In this document: positions 55,234 to 64,000 of the stretch, in pieces
Position numbering within the stretch: position 1 is the stretch's first letter
Layout: the number at the start of each line of letters is the position of its first letter
Assembly (NCBI RefSeq): GCF_963678635.1
Contig: NC_087066.1
Coordinates: forward strand, 4,032,485 to 4,096,484
Direction of reading: 5' to 3'
DNA length: 64,000 nt
Source: Symsagittifera roscoffensis
Lineage: Eukaryota; Xenacoelomorpha; Acoela; Convolutidae
The notes under the pieces: model-generated
What the model was told of the DNA's origin: nothing
The model's database searches: none
Seen by the model: only the letters and a program-made list of their open reading frames with translations
Translations under genes and position numbers: made by a program

Positions 55234-55460
55234 TTAGACAAGTTGTTAAAATCGTACCTGTGGATATATTCAAGGGTTTTGGAAAGTTGGAGGAATAGTT
55301 CAATTATTGTGTAGAAAATTAAAAAAATGTTACAAAAAATTATTATGATTATTAGAAAAGATTCAATGATATCAAAAAGAAATATTATAAAGGCTTGAAG
55401 TATTGAAAAAAAATGTTTAAAATTGATAAATATTTGAGCGACTGTTTGAGAGAAAAGCAT
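55230..55460 (-). CDS. 76-aa hydrophobic membrane protein
   Basis: The ATG directly follows the TAA of a 50-codon frame (TAAATG). A long hydrophobic stretch (AFIIFLFDIIESFLIIIIIF and onward) could span the membrane once or twice; the C-terminus is polar. The stop overlaps the next ORF's start as ATGA. AT-rich DNA can yield such sequences by chance, but the tight coupling argues for a gene. Confidence 0.5.
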   Translation of the reverse strand: MLFSQTVAQIFINFKHFFSILQAFIIFLFDIIESFLIIIIIFCNIFLIFYTIIELFLQLSKTLEYIHRYDFNNLSK

Positions 55461-55613
55461 TTAAGAAATGATCTCTTGGTCGAATATTTTTTGCTGTTTG
55501 AGGCGATTTTCTAGTGTGGTCGAATTATTTATTAGTTTTTTGACAAGTGGGTTGAGTTTTGTAAAAAATTGTTGGGGGCAATTTTCATGGTGACTGGGAG
55601 GTCGTCTTTTTCT
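55461..55613 (-). CDS. 50-codon Met-less frame abutting the 76-aa ORF
   Basis: Open from after a TAA at 55616-55614 to the TAA immediately before the next ATG. It begins RKRRPPSHHENC and ends in a helix-forming stretch (NRLKQQKIFDQEIIS). A basic start and coiled-coil-like end could be a spliced exon or a non-AUG-initiated peptide. Short, so chance cannot be excluded. Confidence 0.3.
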   Translation of the reverse strand, partial: RKRRPPSHHENCPQQFFTKLNPLVKKLINNSTTLENRLKQQKIFDQEIIS

Positions 55614-56061
55614 TTATTTTTGTTTGTCAAATGATCCGGGGTATGGTGAGATTTTTATACTGTAGGCTAATTAAAATCTTCATTTTGTGACTTTAGGCTA
55701 AGTTATCAAATTTGTTTTGGGGGTATTCGTGGTCTGAGTTGGGGAAATATTGTTGATCTTTGGGTTATTAGATAAGGGAGGGGTACGGTATTATGGTGAT
55801 ATTTATTTTAGCTGTCAAGTTGGAGTGGTTTGCTTATTTTTGACCTGGAGGTTGTAAAGTTATAGTTAGAGATGTGCCTGGAGTTCTAGATTATTCGTCT
55901 AATTGATCTTAGTTTGAGTTAGAGAAAGTGGCGGATTGGATGAATCCTATTGGTCTATTTTGAACTAGAATTATTGCGTACTTTGTGAGCATGTTATTTT
56001 GAAAAATGGAAATGAAAAATGTTACGGAGGTTTCAAGATTGTGAAGTATAAAATTTTAAAA
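55614..56061 (-). other. non-coding spacer between Gag-Pol and the 3' ORF cluster
   Basis: About 450 nt with stops in all coding-strand frames. It holds the TATA-like box but no other recognised feature. Confidence 0.5.
55652..55659 (-). promoter_or_regulatory. TATAAAAA box upstream of the 3' ORF cluster
   Basis: TATAAAAA on the coding strand, about 190 nt before the first ATG of the cluster and 400 nt after the Gag-Pol stop. It is the sort of position used by internal promoters in foamy viruses. AT-rich background makes chance possible. Confidence 0.3.
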
Positions 56062-59000
56062 TTACTTTTTAAATTCTACTTTCTTTAATATTTTAGATTG
56101 GGGGATGAACATTTTGTAGTTTTTACGTGGTTGATTTCGGAGTCTTGTTGTCTTTCTATGTTCTGATTTGTCTATTTCTTCTTGGGGTATTATTTGTTCT
56201 GTCATTTTTCTATTTTTTCTTTGTTTTGGAGATTCTTTATGGTTTTGTGTATTGTTTTTGGTGGGGGTTGGTTTTGTGTTTTGATTTTCGGTGGGGTTAT
56301 CATTTTGTTCTGTGTTTTTCAGATGTGATTCATTTTGAATGATTTTTAATCCTGTGAAAGAATATAATTGGGTTAATTCGCGGAGTGCGTATTCTTTTGG
56401 GTAATAAGGTAATAGGTTGTTTCGATGTTGAACGATTTCTTTTTTGTTTGAGTCGATAATTTTATATGTGACATCTGTGGGTTTTGCAATTATTTGATAG
56501 GGTCCTTTTCGGAGGGGTTGTAATTTTTTAGAAATTCCTTTGTGAGTATTAAAATTAGGTATTAAAACAAATGTTCCAATTTTTAAATCGGAAGCTGGTG
56601 TAAAACGTGAATTGATTTGTTCATTAATGTTTTGTCTTTGTAATAACTTTTTTGTTATTTTTTGGTAAATTTCATTGTGTTTCTTATCTCTATTTAAAAT
56701 CCATTCGGTGTGTGTACCGGAGGCTAATTTAAGAATTTGTGGGTGATGAAAATGATCTTCATCGTGTGTATGTAAAGGTAGGTTATAACAAATTGAGTCT
56801 TTATTTGGTTGACAATAACCTTGTGCGTTTTTATGTGAATTTGCTGTAAACATTATTGGTTTGCGTGGCTTTTGGTTAAAAACCATTTCATATGGTGACA
56901 TTCCTAAAGTTGTCGTAATTTGTGAATTATATGCTAAGGGAAATAATTTTACATCTGCTGACCATTCGGTATATTTGGTATCATTTCCGTTGATAATACA
57001 TCTGAGATATTCTTGTAATGAACGGTTCATACCTTCGACTAAGCCGTTTGTCCAAGGTGCATGAGATGTACGTGGTTTGTGTTTAATGTTATATAAATGA
57101 CATAGTGTGATAATTTCATTATTTATGAATTCTGTACCATTGTCTGTAACTAAAATTTCTGGTAGTCCGAATTTTGCTATCCAGTGTTCATAGAGTGTTG
57201 TGTAAGCGTAATAAGCGTTACAATGTGGTACTGGGTTAAGTGCTACATAATGTGTAAATGCGTCAACAATTACCATAATGTAGGAGTTTCCTTCTGATGA
57301 GGGTGAAATTGGTCCTTTAGTATCAAATGAGATACGATGGTTAAAGTGCAAACTTTGTCCTTTAAAATCTTGTTTTTGTGCTATTTGTTTTTGATTTGGG
57401 TAAGGTTTATTTAGCTGACATATTATACAATCATTGCATAGTACTTTTATCCAGATTGGTGCATTTGGGAAGTAAAAATTTTGTATAAAATTTGAATATG
57501 TTTTTTCTGATCCAGAGTGTCCTTTAATATTTTGTGTATGTGAAATATTAAAAGCGATGAGAATCATACTTAAAGGAAGACAGGGGACTGTAGATTCATT
57601 TAGGTTATACTCTAAAAGGTCTGTATTTTCGTTAATTGCTGTGTTTTTAAATTTGCGAAAGTATCGGAGGAGTGTTTTGTTTCCTAGAATGGTGGGATCT
57701 GCTTTGATAGGTTTAGTTTTATATTTGTGCCATGATTTTAGTTGTCGAATTACGGGGTCAAGGTTTTGATATTGTTTCAGTGTTGAAATTGTAATTGTTT
57801 CTGTTGGGGGGAGAAAAATGTTTTCGATTTCTAATTTAGATAAGGGTATTGTATCAAGTGGGTCGTGAAGGTCAAACACTTGATTTATTGTGTGTTTTGA
57901 ATCATTTGTTTGTGGTCCTGATAAATTTATTTTATCAGTTAAATCTTCTTTTTCAATTAGTGGAAAATGGTCTTTTTTAGGTAGGTGTTGTTTTGTTCGT
58001 TTTTGTTGGGTGTTATTTTTTATCCATTGAGAATATGGAATTGGTTTAAAAGTTGATGTTCCAAGTAGGTCAACTTCATAATGATTATTTTGACAATCTA
58101 AATAAAGTGGGAAATGTTGTAAATTATTTATTTGTGATTGTTCAATATCAGTTTTTACTGCATATTTGCATTCTAATCGAGGTGATGTTTCGTTTTCTGC
58201 AAGGTAGAATTTTATATTTTTGGGTATTTCAACTGTTGTTTTTCGTGTAAGTAATTCAGGTGGTGTATTTCGACTTAAGGTGTCTGGTAATGCAAGATTC
58301 TTTCCTGCAGTCCAAACTATATGTAAGTTTGGAAACTTCATTAGAATTAGTTGAAATCTGTAAACTCGGTGGTTTGGGTTAGATTTCTGTGTAAAAAGAA
58401 AGATGATTGGTTTGTGGTCTGTGAATAAAACTGTGGGATGTTTTGATCCAAGTATCAGAAATTCATATTCTGTAAGTGTATATATTATGGCTGTACATTC
58501 TCTCATTAGAGTTGAGAGTCGTAGCTCTGCTTGAGTGAATAATCGAGAATTTGCTGATATCAGGTTCATTTTATTTGTACCATTATGTGATTGTAATAAT
58601 GCTGCGCCGATGCCAAAGTTCGAAGCATCGCACATTGCATAAAATGGTTGATCAGGGTCTGGAATTGTGTTTGAAATTTGTTCAGTTAAAAGTTTCTTTA
58701 TTTCTTCGAATCGTGTTTGATGTTCTGTATTCCATTCAAAGTTGTTTTGTTGTCTAAGGATGTTATAAAATGGTCGTAGATATAATTGCATTTTATAAAC
58801 ATATTTACTTAAAAAGTTTAACATTCCAAGGAACTCTTGGATTTTCTTTTTATTTGTTGGTGGTTGAAGTTTTTGAATAGCGTCAATGCGTGATTTCAGT
58901 GGAGTGATTGTTTTTCTTTCTATGTTATGTCCTAAGAATTTAACTCTTGTCAAAAAGAAGTGTGATTTATCGGGGGCGGCCTTCAGATTTTCATTCTGGA

Positions 59001-62000
59001 GTATTTGGTGATATGTTTCTAAAACTTTAAACATTTCGTCTTTTGTTTGTGATTGCATAAAAACATCGTCTAAATAGGTGATTGCGTTTTTCTTGAGTAT
59101 TAGTGGTCTAAAAATTTTGCTCATAAAGGCTGAAAATGCTGCTGGTCCTATGGATATTCCATAGAATAAGCGGTTGAATTCATATTGTTGGTTTCCGATA
59201 ACAAATTGTGTTAAACGTCGTGATTGTTCATCTAGTGGCATTTGATTGTATGCACTATTCATATCGGCGGTTGTAAAGTATTTGCCGTTTATTTTTGTTA
59301 AAATAACTTGTATTGGTTCAATGGGCCAATTACATTTTGATTCATCTATGAGTGAATTGAGGTATCTAGCATCGAGAACGATTTTTAATGATTCTCCTTT
59401 AGCTAGAATGATAACGGGGTTGATGAATGTGTTGCCTTTTGGTTGTTCTTCTTTATTAACTGGTGATATAATATTGTACTGTTCTAAAATATCGAGTAAT
59501 CTGTTTACTTTATCATGTAAGTGAATTGGTACTTTACTTGCTCTCTGTTTTTTGAAAACTGCGTCTGGTTTTAATGGGAGATGTAGTGATGAACTGATTT
59601 TGCCAACATCGAATTTTGATGTTGCATAGACTGATGAATATTTAATTAGCTGTTTGGCTAACTTTTCGAATTCGTCTTGTGTTATTTGTGAATGTTGGAA
59701 ATTAAACATTGTTAAAAATTTCTGTTGGTCTGCTGTGTAGTTACTTATGTTGAATGTAGGTTTGAAATATGGAGTTTTTGTGAAATAATCCGTATTTCTG
59801 TTTTCGTTACTTATTATATTATTTATAGATAATTCTTCATTAAGAATTGTAGATTGGCAAATATCTAGTAATTGGAGTATATTATTTACGCGATAGGCTT
59901 TTTCGTGTATTGGTGATATTGTAGCGTTAGTTTCACAATATCCTAAAAGTCCTAAAGGTAATGTTACTTGGTAAGGTGTGTTGTTATAAACATGTAAGGA
60001 AATAATATCTGAATTCGAATTTTTCAAATATTTTATTGAAGAGATTGTGATTTTGAAAAATTTATGAATAGGTTTGAATTCAAAATCTGACATATAAAAT
60101 TTTTGTTTGTTTTGTTCTTTATCATATTGGTGAACTTGTTTGATTGAAAAATTATAGATGTTTCCTGATAGTGGTTTCAGGTGTTTTCTTTGTTGGTTAA
60201 ATATCGGATAAAATTTTGAAAAGAATGGTGGTTGTTTATTCAATCTTTGAAAAAATGTTAATGATGTTTCTTTTGTTTTTGTATATTTATCTTTGATTAA
60301 TATTTTACTATTTAGTATGTTAATTGTTGGTATATACTTCGAAATAAATGGTATTCCAATGATATTATATTTAATATCAGTGATATGAAATATTTGTTTA
60401 AATGGCTTATTTAAAATTTTGCTTTGCTCCATTGTTCTGGTAGGGAGGAGAAATAATTGGATTTTTCCGTAGTTTATCAATGTTGATCCTTGTGCTGTCG
60501 CTAGCTTACTGGAGGTTTCAAGAGGTGTTAGCTTTGGGTGTAAAGTTTTTATTTCATTCCATGTGGGAATGTTTATTATGTTTGATTCTGCTCCTGAATC
60601 AATTAAAAAATCTATTTCAAGGTCTGGTGGTTGAAATTCTTTATTTCTTGGGCTTTCTAAGAGAAATGGTATTGTCCAAATTTTTTCTTTGGGTTGTTCT
60701 TTTTGTATATTTTGATAAATGTGGTTTGTATTTAAGCATTTTGTTTTGACATTTTGATTGGGGTGTTCTGTAGTAATTTTTGCATTTATTTCTTGCGTTG
60801 TTGGTGTGGAATTTATGGGTGTAGTGTAATAATTTTGAAGAAATTCTGATTGATTTTCATATATGTGTGATGGAAAGGGTTGTTCATATATGACAGATTC
60901 ATAGTCATTTTCGACTTTTATCATATTGATAGCAAGAGTGTTTTCTGTATCACTTTCTGAATCTGATGATGTACAGTTTATTTGATTGAGTTGTAACGTA
61001 TCAGTTACTGTGTCATCAATACCTGGGGGGTCTGATGTTGTTTCTGGGTTAGCTTGTACTTGATTGATTTGTCTTTGATGTTTAGGTGTACTACTTCTAT
61101 GACGATTATTAGAGTTATTGTAGTGATTATTATTCCGGTGTGGTGATTGGGAATAATTTCTATAACGATTATTATAACTTGGGTGTCGATTTTGTGAATT
61201 ATTTCGCGATCTGTTTTGGTAATTATTGTTTGGTCTGTTATAGTTCGATCTATTATATGAGTTATTCCTTGATCGATTGTTCGGGTAATTCTGGTTTCGG
61301 TTGTTTGAATAACTTCTGTTTCGATTATAGGAGTAGTTTCTATTCCTATTGTATGATGAATTTCGTGATTGATTGTTTGGATGGTAATTATTTCTTGATT
61401 GGGAATTAGATCTAGAAACAAATCGTTGTGTATTTGAATTTGATCTGGAGTAGTTATTTCGACTATTCGGTCTATTGTAGTGATTTTGTGATGAATTATA
61501 CGTGTTTCTTCGTTCTGGTGATCTTCCTCTATAACTTGAGTTATATGGGGATTGATTTCTTGTATAGCTTGTATTGTTCGGGAGTGGTTTTCCTGAACTG
61601 TTGTTGCTGTATACATTTTTGTTTGGTAGATTTTGATCTTTTTTCATGTATTGATAGAATGATTTATTTGGTTCTTTGTATTTTTGAGGTTTATTTTGGC
61701 TATCTTGCTGTTTTTGTCTACATTCGGAAATACTATGTCCGTATCGTCGGCAATAATTACACCATTTTTTGAAAGATGGTTTGCCTTTAAAGTTTGGGTT
61801 CTTTTCGTAAATATTAAGTATTTCAGTGATTTTTTCAACGAGATCTGTGTCTGATTCTTGTATATTATTAATATTAGTGGGAGTCGTTTCAATTTTGTTA
61901 ACGTATTGTAATTTCAGATTTTCCGTTTCTTCTAGTTTCATCGTGATTTCTGCTTGTTCTAGTTTGTCTACTAGTTTTCTAAAATCTAAATCGGGTTCTC

Positions 62001-64000
62001 GAATTGAAGAAGGATGGGATGCTCTCTTTTTTATTGCTATTTTCCTTAATTGTGGTGTTAAGGTCATCATTAAGATTTCTGTCATCTTTGTGTTTTTATA
62101 GTCATGTGTATTTAGTGAGTATGCTTTTCGAACTAGTGTTTCGATTCGTACTGCTATTTGCTTGATGGTTTCGTTTGGTAATCTGCGAATTTCATTACAT
62201 AAAACTCTTTGTTGTTGTTTGTTTCTTTCGGAGTCAAACATTTTTGAAAATTCTTGTGTAAATCTTTTCCAGTTTGATTTTATTTCTTGAGGTAGTACTG
62301 AAAACCATTTTTGGGCTGCGCCATCTAAGGTTGTTTGTATCAACGCTGTGCGTCGATGTATCCAGTTTTGATGTAGGGGTGTATTAATTGGTTCAGGTCC
62401 TATATTTAAAATCAAATTTGCTGTTACTGCATTTAAATAATCTTCTACAGAGTATTCAGGGTCTGTTCCTGTAAAAACCATTAAAGGTTTATTTGATGTT
62501 ATTGATGATCCACCCATAAGGTATGGATTCATTGTCATTTGTAATGATTCAGCTGCATTTGGCATTTGAGAAAAATTTGAAAGTTGGTTTCTTGTTATTT
62601 CATGTTGTTGAAGATAATACGGGAGTGGTATTTCATTTTGCATTTGTGATGGTTGATACGAGTGTGTAGTCATTGGATTTTGTTGTTGAATTGGTTGAAA
62701 AGATTGTATATTAATTGGATTTTGTTGTTGAATTGGTTGTTGATATTGTGCATCTATTGATTGTGGAGAAAAATTTCTATGATTTGTACGTGTTTTCTGT
62801 ATTCCTTGTCTACGATATTCTTGAGTATTTGGTGCAAATATATCTGGTTGTAAGAAATCTTCATCTGAGGATAAATAATCCATTTGATAAGATGTTTGTT
62901 TTTTATTTTTATTTTGTTGAAAAAATGGGTAATTTCCACTGCGATCCTGTGGAGGATTTGGTTGAAAATTTGTGGAATTATATTGGGCCGTTGGGTTATC
63001 CCAGTTTCGAGGTTTTGTATATTGATTAAAATTTCTTTGTGGTTGATAATTTGTTTTTGATGGATGTGTATAATTATAATTATGGTCTGCAAAGTTGTTT
63101 CTAGTGAATGTTTTGCGTGTTTTTGATGGTATTGTCATGGGTTTGTATGTTTGGTAATCCATATGTGAATATTTAGGGGCAACCGAAGGTTTAACGGTTG
63201 ATTGTAAGGTTACCTGTGTTTGTGAAGGATTTGTATTTCTTGGTGTTGTTAAATTTGGGCGTATTGGTGAAATACTTTGTTGTGTAGTTGTTGTGTGTAC
63301 AATTTCTTCATTTATGAAGTGTGATGGTGTCTGGATATCTTGTTGAGTAAGATTCCTAGTTCCATTGAGGTTTTCATTGTGTATGACTGTAGAGTTTAAA
63401 CTATTATTTTGTGTATCGGGTAAAAATGTATTATAGTTTAATGGTGTTGCATCAATTGTTAATGGTATTACTCTTACATAATCTCTTATGTAAGATATCG
63501 TACTTATTGCTTGACTTGAGATTGATTGTGGGAAGCTTATAAATGCGGGATGAGACCATTCGGGGTCCCAAACATAATCTGATTGTTCTGTGATAGCGGT
63601 ATCATCGTTCGAATTTTGGGGTCTAAAATTTTTTCTTGCTTGTGCAATTAAATCAATATTGTGTGTGAAATAATCTATTATGAACCATGCCAAAATTTTT
63701 TGTAAATCGTGTTTGGTATGTTGTGAAACGTCGTCTTTCGTGAAATTTTCTTTAATGATGTTTAAATAACTAGAGAGTAGTGTGATTTCATGTCGTACTC
63801 TTAAATGTTTAGATGTTTCTGTCGGTGAGACATTTGTTAATGGGATTTCGTTTTCTAATATCGAAATATAACTATATATTATTGCGAAAACTTCATTAGT
63901 GAAAATGGAGTTTGCTCTTTGTGAGTTATGGTATTGGATGCTTTTTATATATTCTGAAAAAACTTTTGAAAATTCTAAATCAAGATCGTCTGTTTGAATA
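56062..64000 (-). CDS. gag-pol: Gag-Pol polyprotein in one frame (5' end beyond window)
   Basis: The frame is open from the stop at 56062 to the window edge, at least 2,645 codons with no frameshift between Gag and Pol. Numbering from the in-frame TTG codon at 63693: Gln/Asn-rich region to 400; capsid-like domain about 400-600; CCHC knuckle C645-x2-C648-x4-H653-x4-C658; an Arg/Asn/Ser/Tyr-rich tract about 690-870; protease D1032-S-G-A; reverse transcriptase about 1365-1600 with Y1540-L-D-D; RNase H with D1689; integrase zinc motif (H near 2059, C near 2086-2091); catalytic D2124, D2184, E2220 (35 residues between the last two); GPY/F-like module near 2396; then a basic tail with TRLRNQPRKNY. 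All catalytic residues are present. This is a Ty3/gypsy-type Pol, likely active until recently. Confidence 0.93.
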   Translation of the reverse strand, partial: IQTDDLDLEFSKVFSEYIKSIQYHNSQRANSIFTNEVFAIIYSYISILENEIPLTNVSPTETSKHLRVRHEITLLSSYLNIIKENFTKDDVSQHTKHDLQKILAWFIIDYFTHNIDLIAQARKNFRPQNSNDDTAITEQSDYVWDPEWSHPAFISFPQSISSQAISTISYIRDYVRVIPLTIDATPLNYNTFLPDTQNNSLNSTVIHNENLNGTRNLTQQDIQTPSHFINEEIVHTTTTQQSISPIRPNLTTPRNTNPSQTQVTLQSTVKPSVAPKYSHMDYQTYKPMTIPSKTRKTFTRNNFADHNYNYTHPSKTNYQPQRNFNQYTKPRNWDNPTAQYNSTNFQPNPPQDRSGNYPFFQQNKNKKQTSYQMDYLSSDEDFLQPDIFAPNTQEYRRQGIQKTRTNHRNFSPQSIDAQYQQPIQQQNPINIQSFQPIQQQNPMTTHSYQPSQMQNEIPLPYYLQQHEITRNQLSNFSQMPNAAESLQMTMNPYLMGGSSITSNKPLMVFTGTDPEYSVEDYLNAVTANLILNIGPEPINTPLHQNWIHRRTALIQTTLDGAAQKWFSVLPQEIKSNWKRFTQEFSKMFDSERNKQQQRVLCNEIRRLPNETIKQIAVRIETLVRKAYSLNTHDYKNTKMTEILMMTLTPQLRKIAIKKRASHPSSIREPDLDFRKLVDKLEQAEITMKLEETENLKLQYVNKIETTPTNINNIQESDTDLVEKITEILNIYEKNPNFKGKPSFKKWCNYCRRYGHSISECRQKQQDSQNKPQKYKEPNKSFYQYMKKDQNLPNKNVYSNNSSGKPLPNNTSYTRNQSPYNSSYRGRSPERRNTYNSSQNHYNRPNSRNNYSRSNSNTQRFVSRSNSQSRNNYHPNNQSRNSSYNRNRNYSYNRNRSYSNNRNQNYPNNRSRNNSYNRSNYNRPNNNYQNRSRNNSQNRHPSYNNRYRNYSQSPHRNNNHYNNSNNRHRSSTPKHQRQINQVQANPETTSDPPGIDDTVTDTLQLNQINCTSSDSESDTENTLAINMIKVENDYESVIYEQPFPSHIYENQSEFLQNYYTTPINSTPTTQEINAKITTEHPNQNVKTKCLNTNHIYQNIQKEQPKEKIWTIPFLLESPRNKEFQPPDLEIDFLIDSGAESNIINIPTWNEIKTLHPKLTPLETSSKLATAQGSTLINYGKIQLFLLPTRTMEQSKILNKPFKQIFHITDIKYNIIGIPFISKYIPTINILNSKILIKDKYTKTKETSLTFFQRLNKQPPFFSKFYPIFNQQRKHLKPLSGNIYNFSIKQVHQYDKEQNKQKFYMSDFEFKPIHKFFKITISSIKYLKNSNSDIISLHVYNNTPYQVTLPLGLLGYCETNATISPIHEKAYRVNNILQLLDICQSTILNEELSINNIISNENRNTDYFTKTPYFKPTFNISNYTADQQKFLTMFNFQHSQITQDEFEKLAKQLIKYSSVYATSKFDVGKISSSLHLPLKPDAVFKKQRASKVPIHLHDKVNRLLDILEQYNIISPVNKEEQPKGNTFINPVIILAKGESLKIVLDARYLNSLIDESKCNWPIEPIQVILTKINGKYFTTADMNSAYNQMPLDEQSRRLTQFVIGNQQYEFNRLFYGISIGPAAFSAFMSKIFRPLILKKNAITYLDDVFMQSQTKDEMFKVLETYHQILQNENLKAAPDKSHFFLTRVKFLGHNIERKTITPLKSRIDAIQKLQPPTNKKKIQEFLGMLNFLSKYVYKMQLYLRPFYNILRQQNNFEWNTEHQTRFEEIKKLLTEQISNTIPDPDQPFYAMCDASNFGIGAALLQSHNGTNKMNLISANSRLFTQAELRLSTLMRECTAIIYTLTEYEFLILGSKHPTVLFTDHKPIIFLFTQKSNPNHRVYRFQLILMKFPNLHIVWTAGKNLALPDTLSRNTPPELLTRKTTVEIPKNIKFYLAENETSPRLECKYAVKTDIEQSQINNLQHFPLYLDCQNNHYEVDLLGTSTFKPIPYSQWIKNNTQQKRTKQHLPKKDHFPLIEKEDLTDKINLSGPQTNDSKHTINQVFDLHDPLDTIPLSKLEIENIFLPPTETITISTLKQYQNLDPVIRQLKSWHKYKTKPIKADPTILGNKTLLRYFRKFKNTAINENTDLLEYNLNESTVPCLPLSMILIAFNISHTQNIKGHSGSEKTYSNFIQNFYFPNAPIWIKVLCNDCIICQLNKPYPNQKQIAQKQDFKGQSLHFNHRISFDTKGPISPSSEGNSYIMVIVDAFTHYVALNPVPHCNAYYAYTTLYEHWIAKFGLPEILVTDNGTEFINNEIITLCHLYNIKHKPRTSHAPWTNGLVEGMNRSLQEYLRCIINGNDTKYTEWSADVKLFPLAYNSQITTTLGMSPYEMVFNQKPRKPIMFTANSHKNAQGYCQPNKDSICYNLPLHTHDEDHFHHPQILKLASGTHTEWILNRDKKHNEIYQKITKKLLQRQNINEQINSRFTPASDLKIGTFVLIPNFNTHKGISKKLQPLRKGPYQIIAKPTDVTYKIIDSNKKEIVQHRNNLLPYYPKEYALRELTQLYSFTGLKIIQNESHLKNTEQNDNPTENQNTKPTPTKNNTQNHKESPKQRKNRKMTEQIIPQEEIDKSEHRKTTRLRNQPRKNYKMFIPQSKILKKVEFKK

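Larger units (their letters stand above)
47499..64000 (-). mobile_element. Ty3/gypsy-type retrovirus-like element with envelope and accessory ORFs (5' part beyond the window)
   Basis: Read on the minus strand: Gag-Pol polyprotein, a cluster of six further frames including an envelope-like glycoprotein, a 1.5-kb 3' untranslated region, a polypurine tract, and an inferred 479-bp 3' LTR with TG...CA ends. The pol order (protease, RT, RNase H, integrase) is that of Ty3/gypsy and retroviruses. The coding strand is A- and C-rich and very G-poor, and the base composition changes abruptly at the element edge. Long frames are intact, so the copy is recent. It sits in the WDR19 transcription unit in the same orientation. 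At least 16.5 kb of it is visible. Confidence 0.88.

Noticed and set aside
61005-61616. 203-aa minus-strand ORF inside gag-pol (Ile/Thr/His-rich)
   Set aside because: It lies in another frame over the repetitive Arg/Asn/Ser/Tyr tract of Gag. Its composition is what a frame shift of that tract produces, so it is treated as a shadow.
1-64000. CRISPR arrays, bacterial operons, rRNA genes
   Set aside because: No regularly spaced repeats, Shine-Dalgarno-led operons or rRNA-like sequence; introns and element types are eukaryotic.

Overview
This window is AT-rich metazoan nuclear DNA. It has a spliced ciliary gene with about 24 visible exons and GT-AG introns, an animal-type sulfotransferase gene, tRNA-derived SINE-like sequences, non-LTR and DNA-transposon debris, and a large envelope-bearing LTR retroelement. 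The phylum cannot be fixed from the sequence.

1-4.7 kb is the 3' flank of the main gene. It holds repeats, including a hAT-transposase scrap and a small element with 17-bp terminal inverted repeats. 4.7-45.9 kb (minus strand) is WDR19/IFT144, the IFT-A intraflagellar-transport subunit. Twenty-four exons could be placed, and all their splice phases agree. The reading frame is intact from the end of the WD40 region to the stop codon. The first roughly 300 residues are not in the window and should lie beyond 64 kb, because the 5' flank of the last visible exon has been invaded by the LTR element. The WDR19 introns hold other material. On the plus strand, antisense to WDR19, are a galactose-3-O-sulfotransferase-like gene (32.3-39.35 kb, possibly decayed), a two-exon fragment resembling the start of a secreted aspartic protease (10.4 kb), and a small unrecognised ORF (12.9 kb). 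The introns also carry non-LTR retrotransposon fragments (28-29, 34.3 and 43.9 kb), about a dozen copies of a non-autonomous element with subterminal inverted repeats and a terminal hairpin (Helentron/HINE-like), tRNA-like sequences, foldback elements and simple repeats. A possible small secreted-protein gene lies at 46.3-46.9 kb.

47.5-64 kb (minus strand, running off the right edge) is a Ty3/gypsy-type retrovirus-like element. Its 3' LTR is inferred at 47,499-47,977 and is preceded by a polypurine tract. Gag and Pol form one continuous ORF of at least 2,645 codons: capsid, CCHC knuckle, DSGA protease, YLDD reverse transcriptase, RNase H, and HHCC/DD35E integrase with a GPY/F-like tail. Downstream is an unusual compact array of six frames. 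They are a 50-codon frame without Met, two small hydrophobic proteins (76 and 62 aa), a 378-codon frame without any Met codon, an 872-aa envelope-like glycoprotein with a PTAP motif in its tail, and a 597-aa protein of unknown function. They are linked by ATGA stop/start overlaps (twice), a TAA-ATG abutment and a 13-nt overlap. This array is the most novel part of the window. It looks like a polycistronic, virus-like 3' module whose expression may use termination-reinitiation, splicing or an internal promoter.
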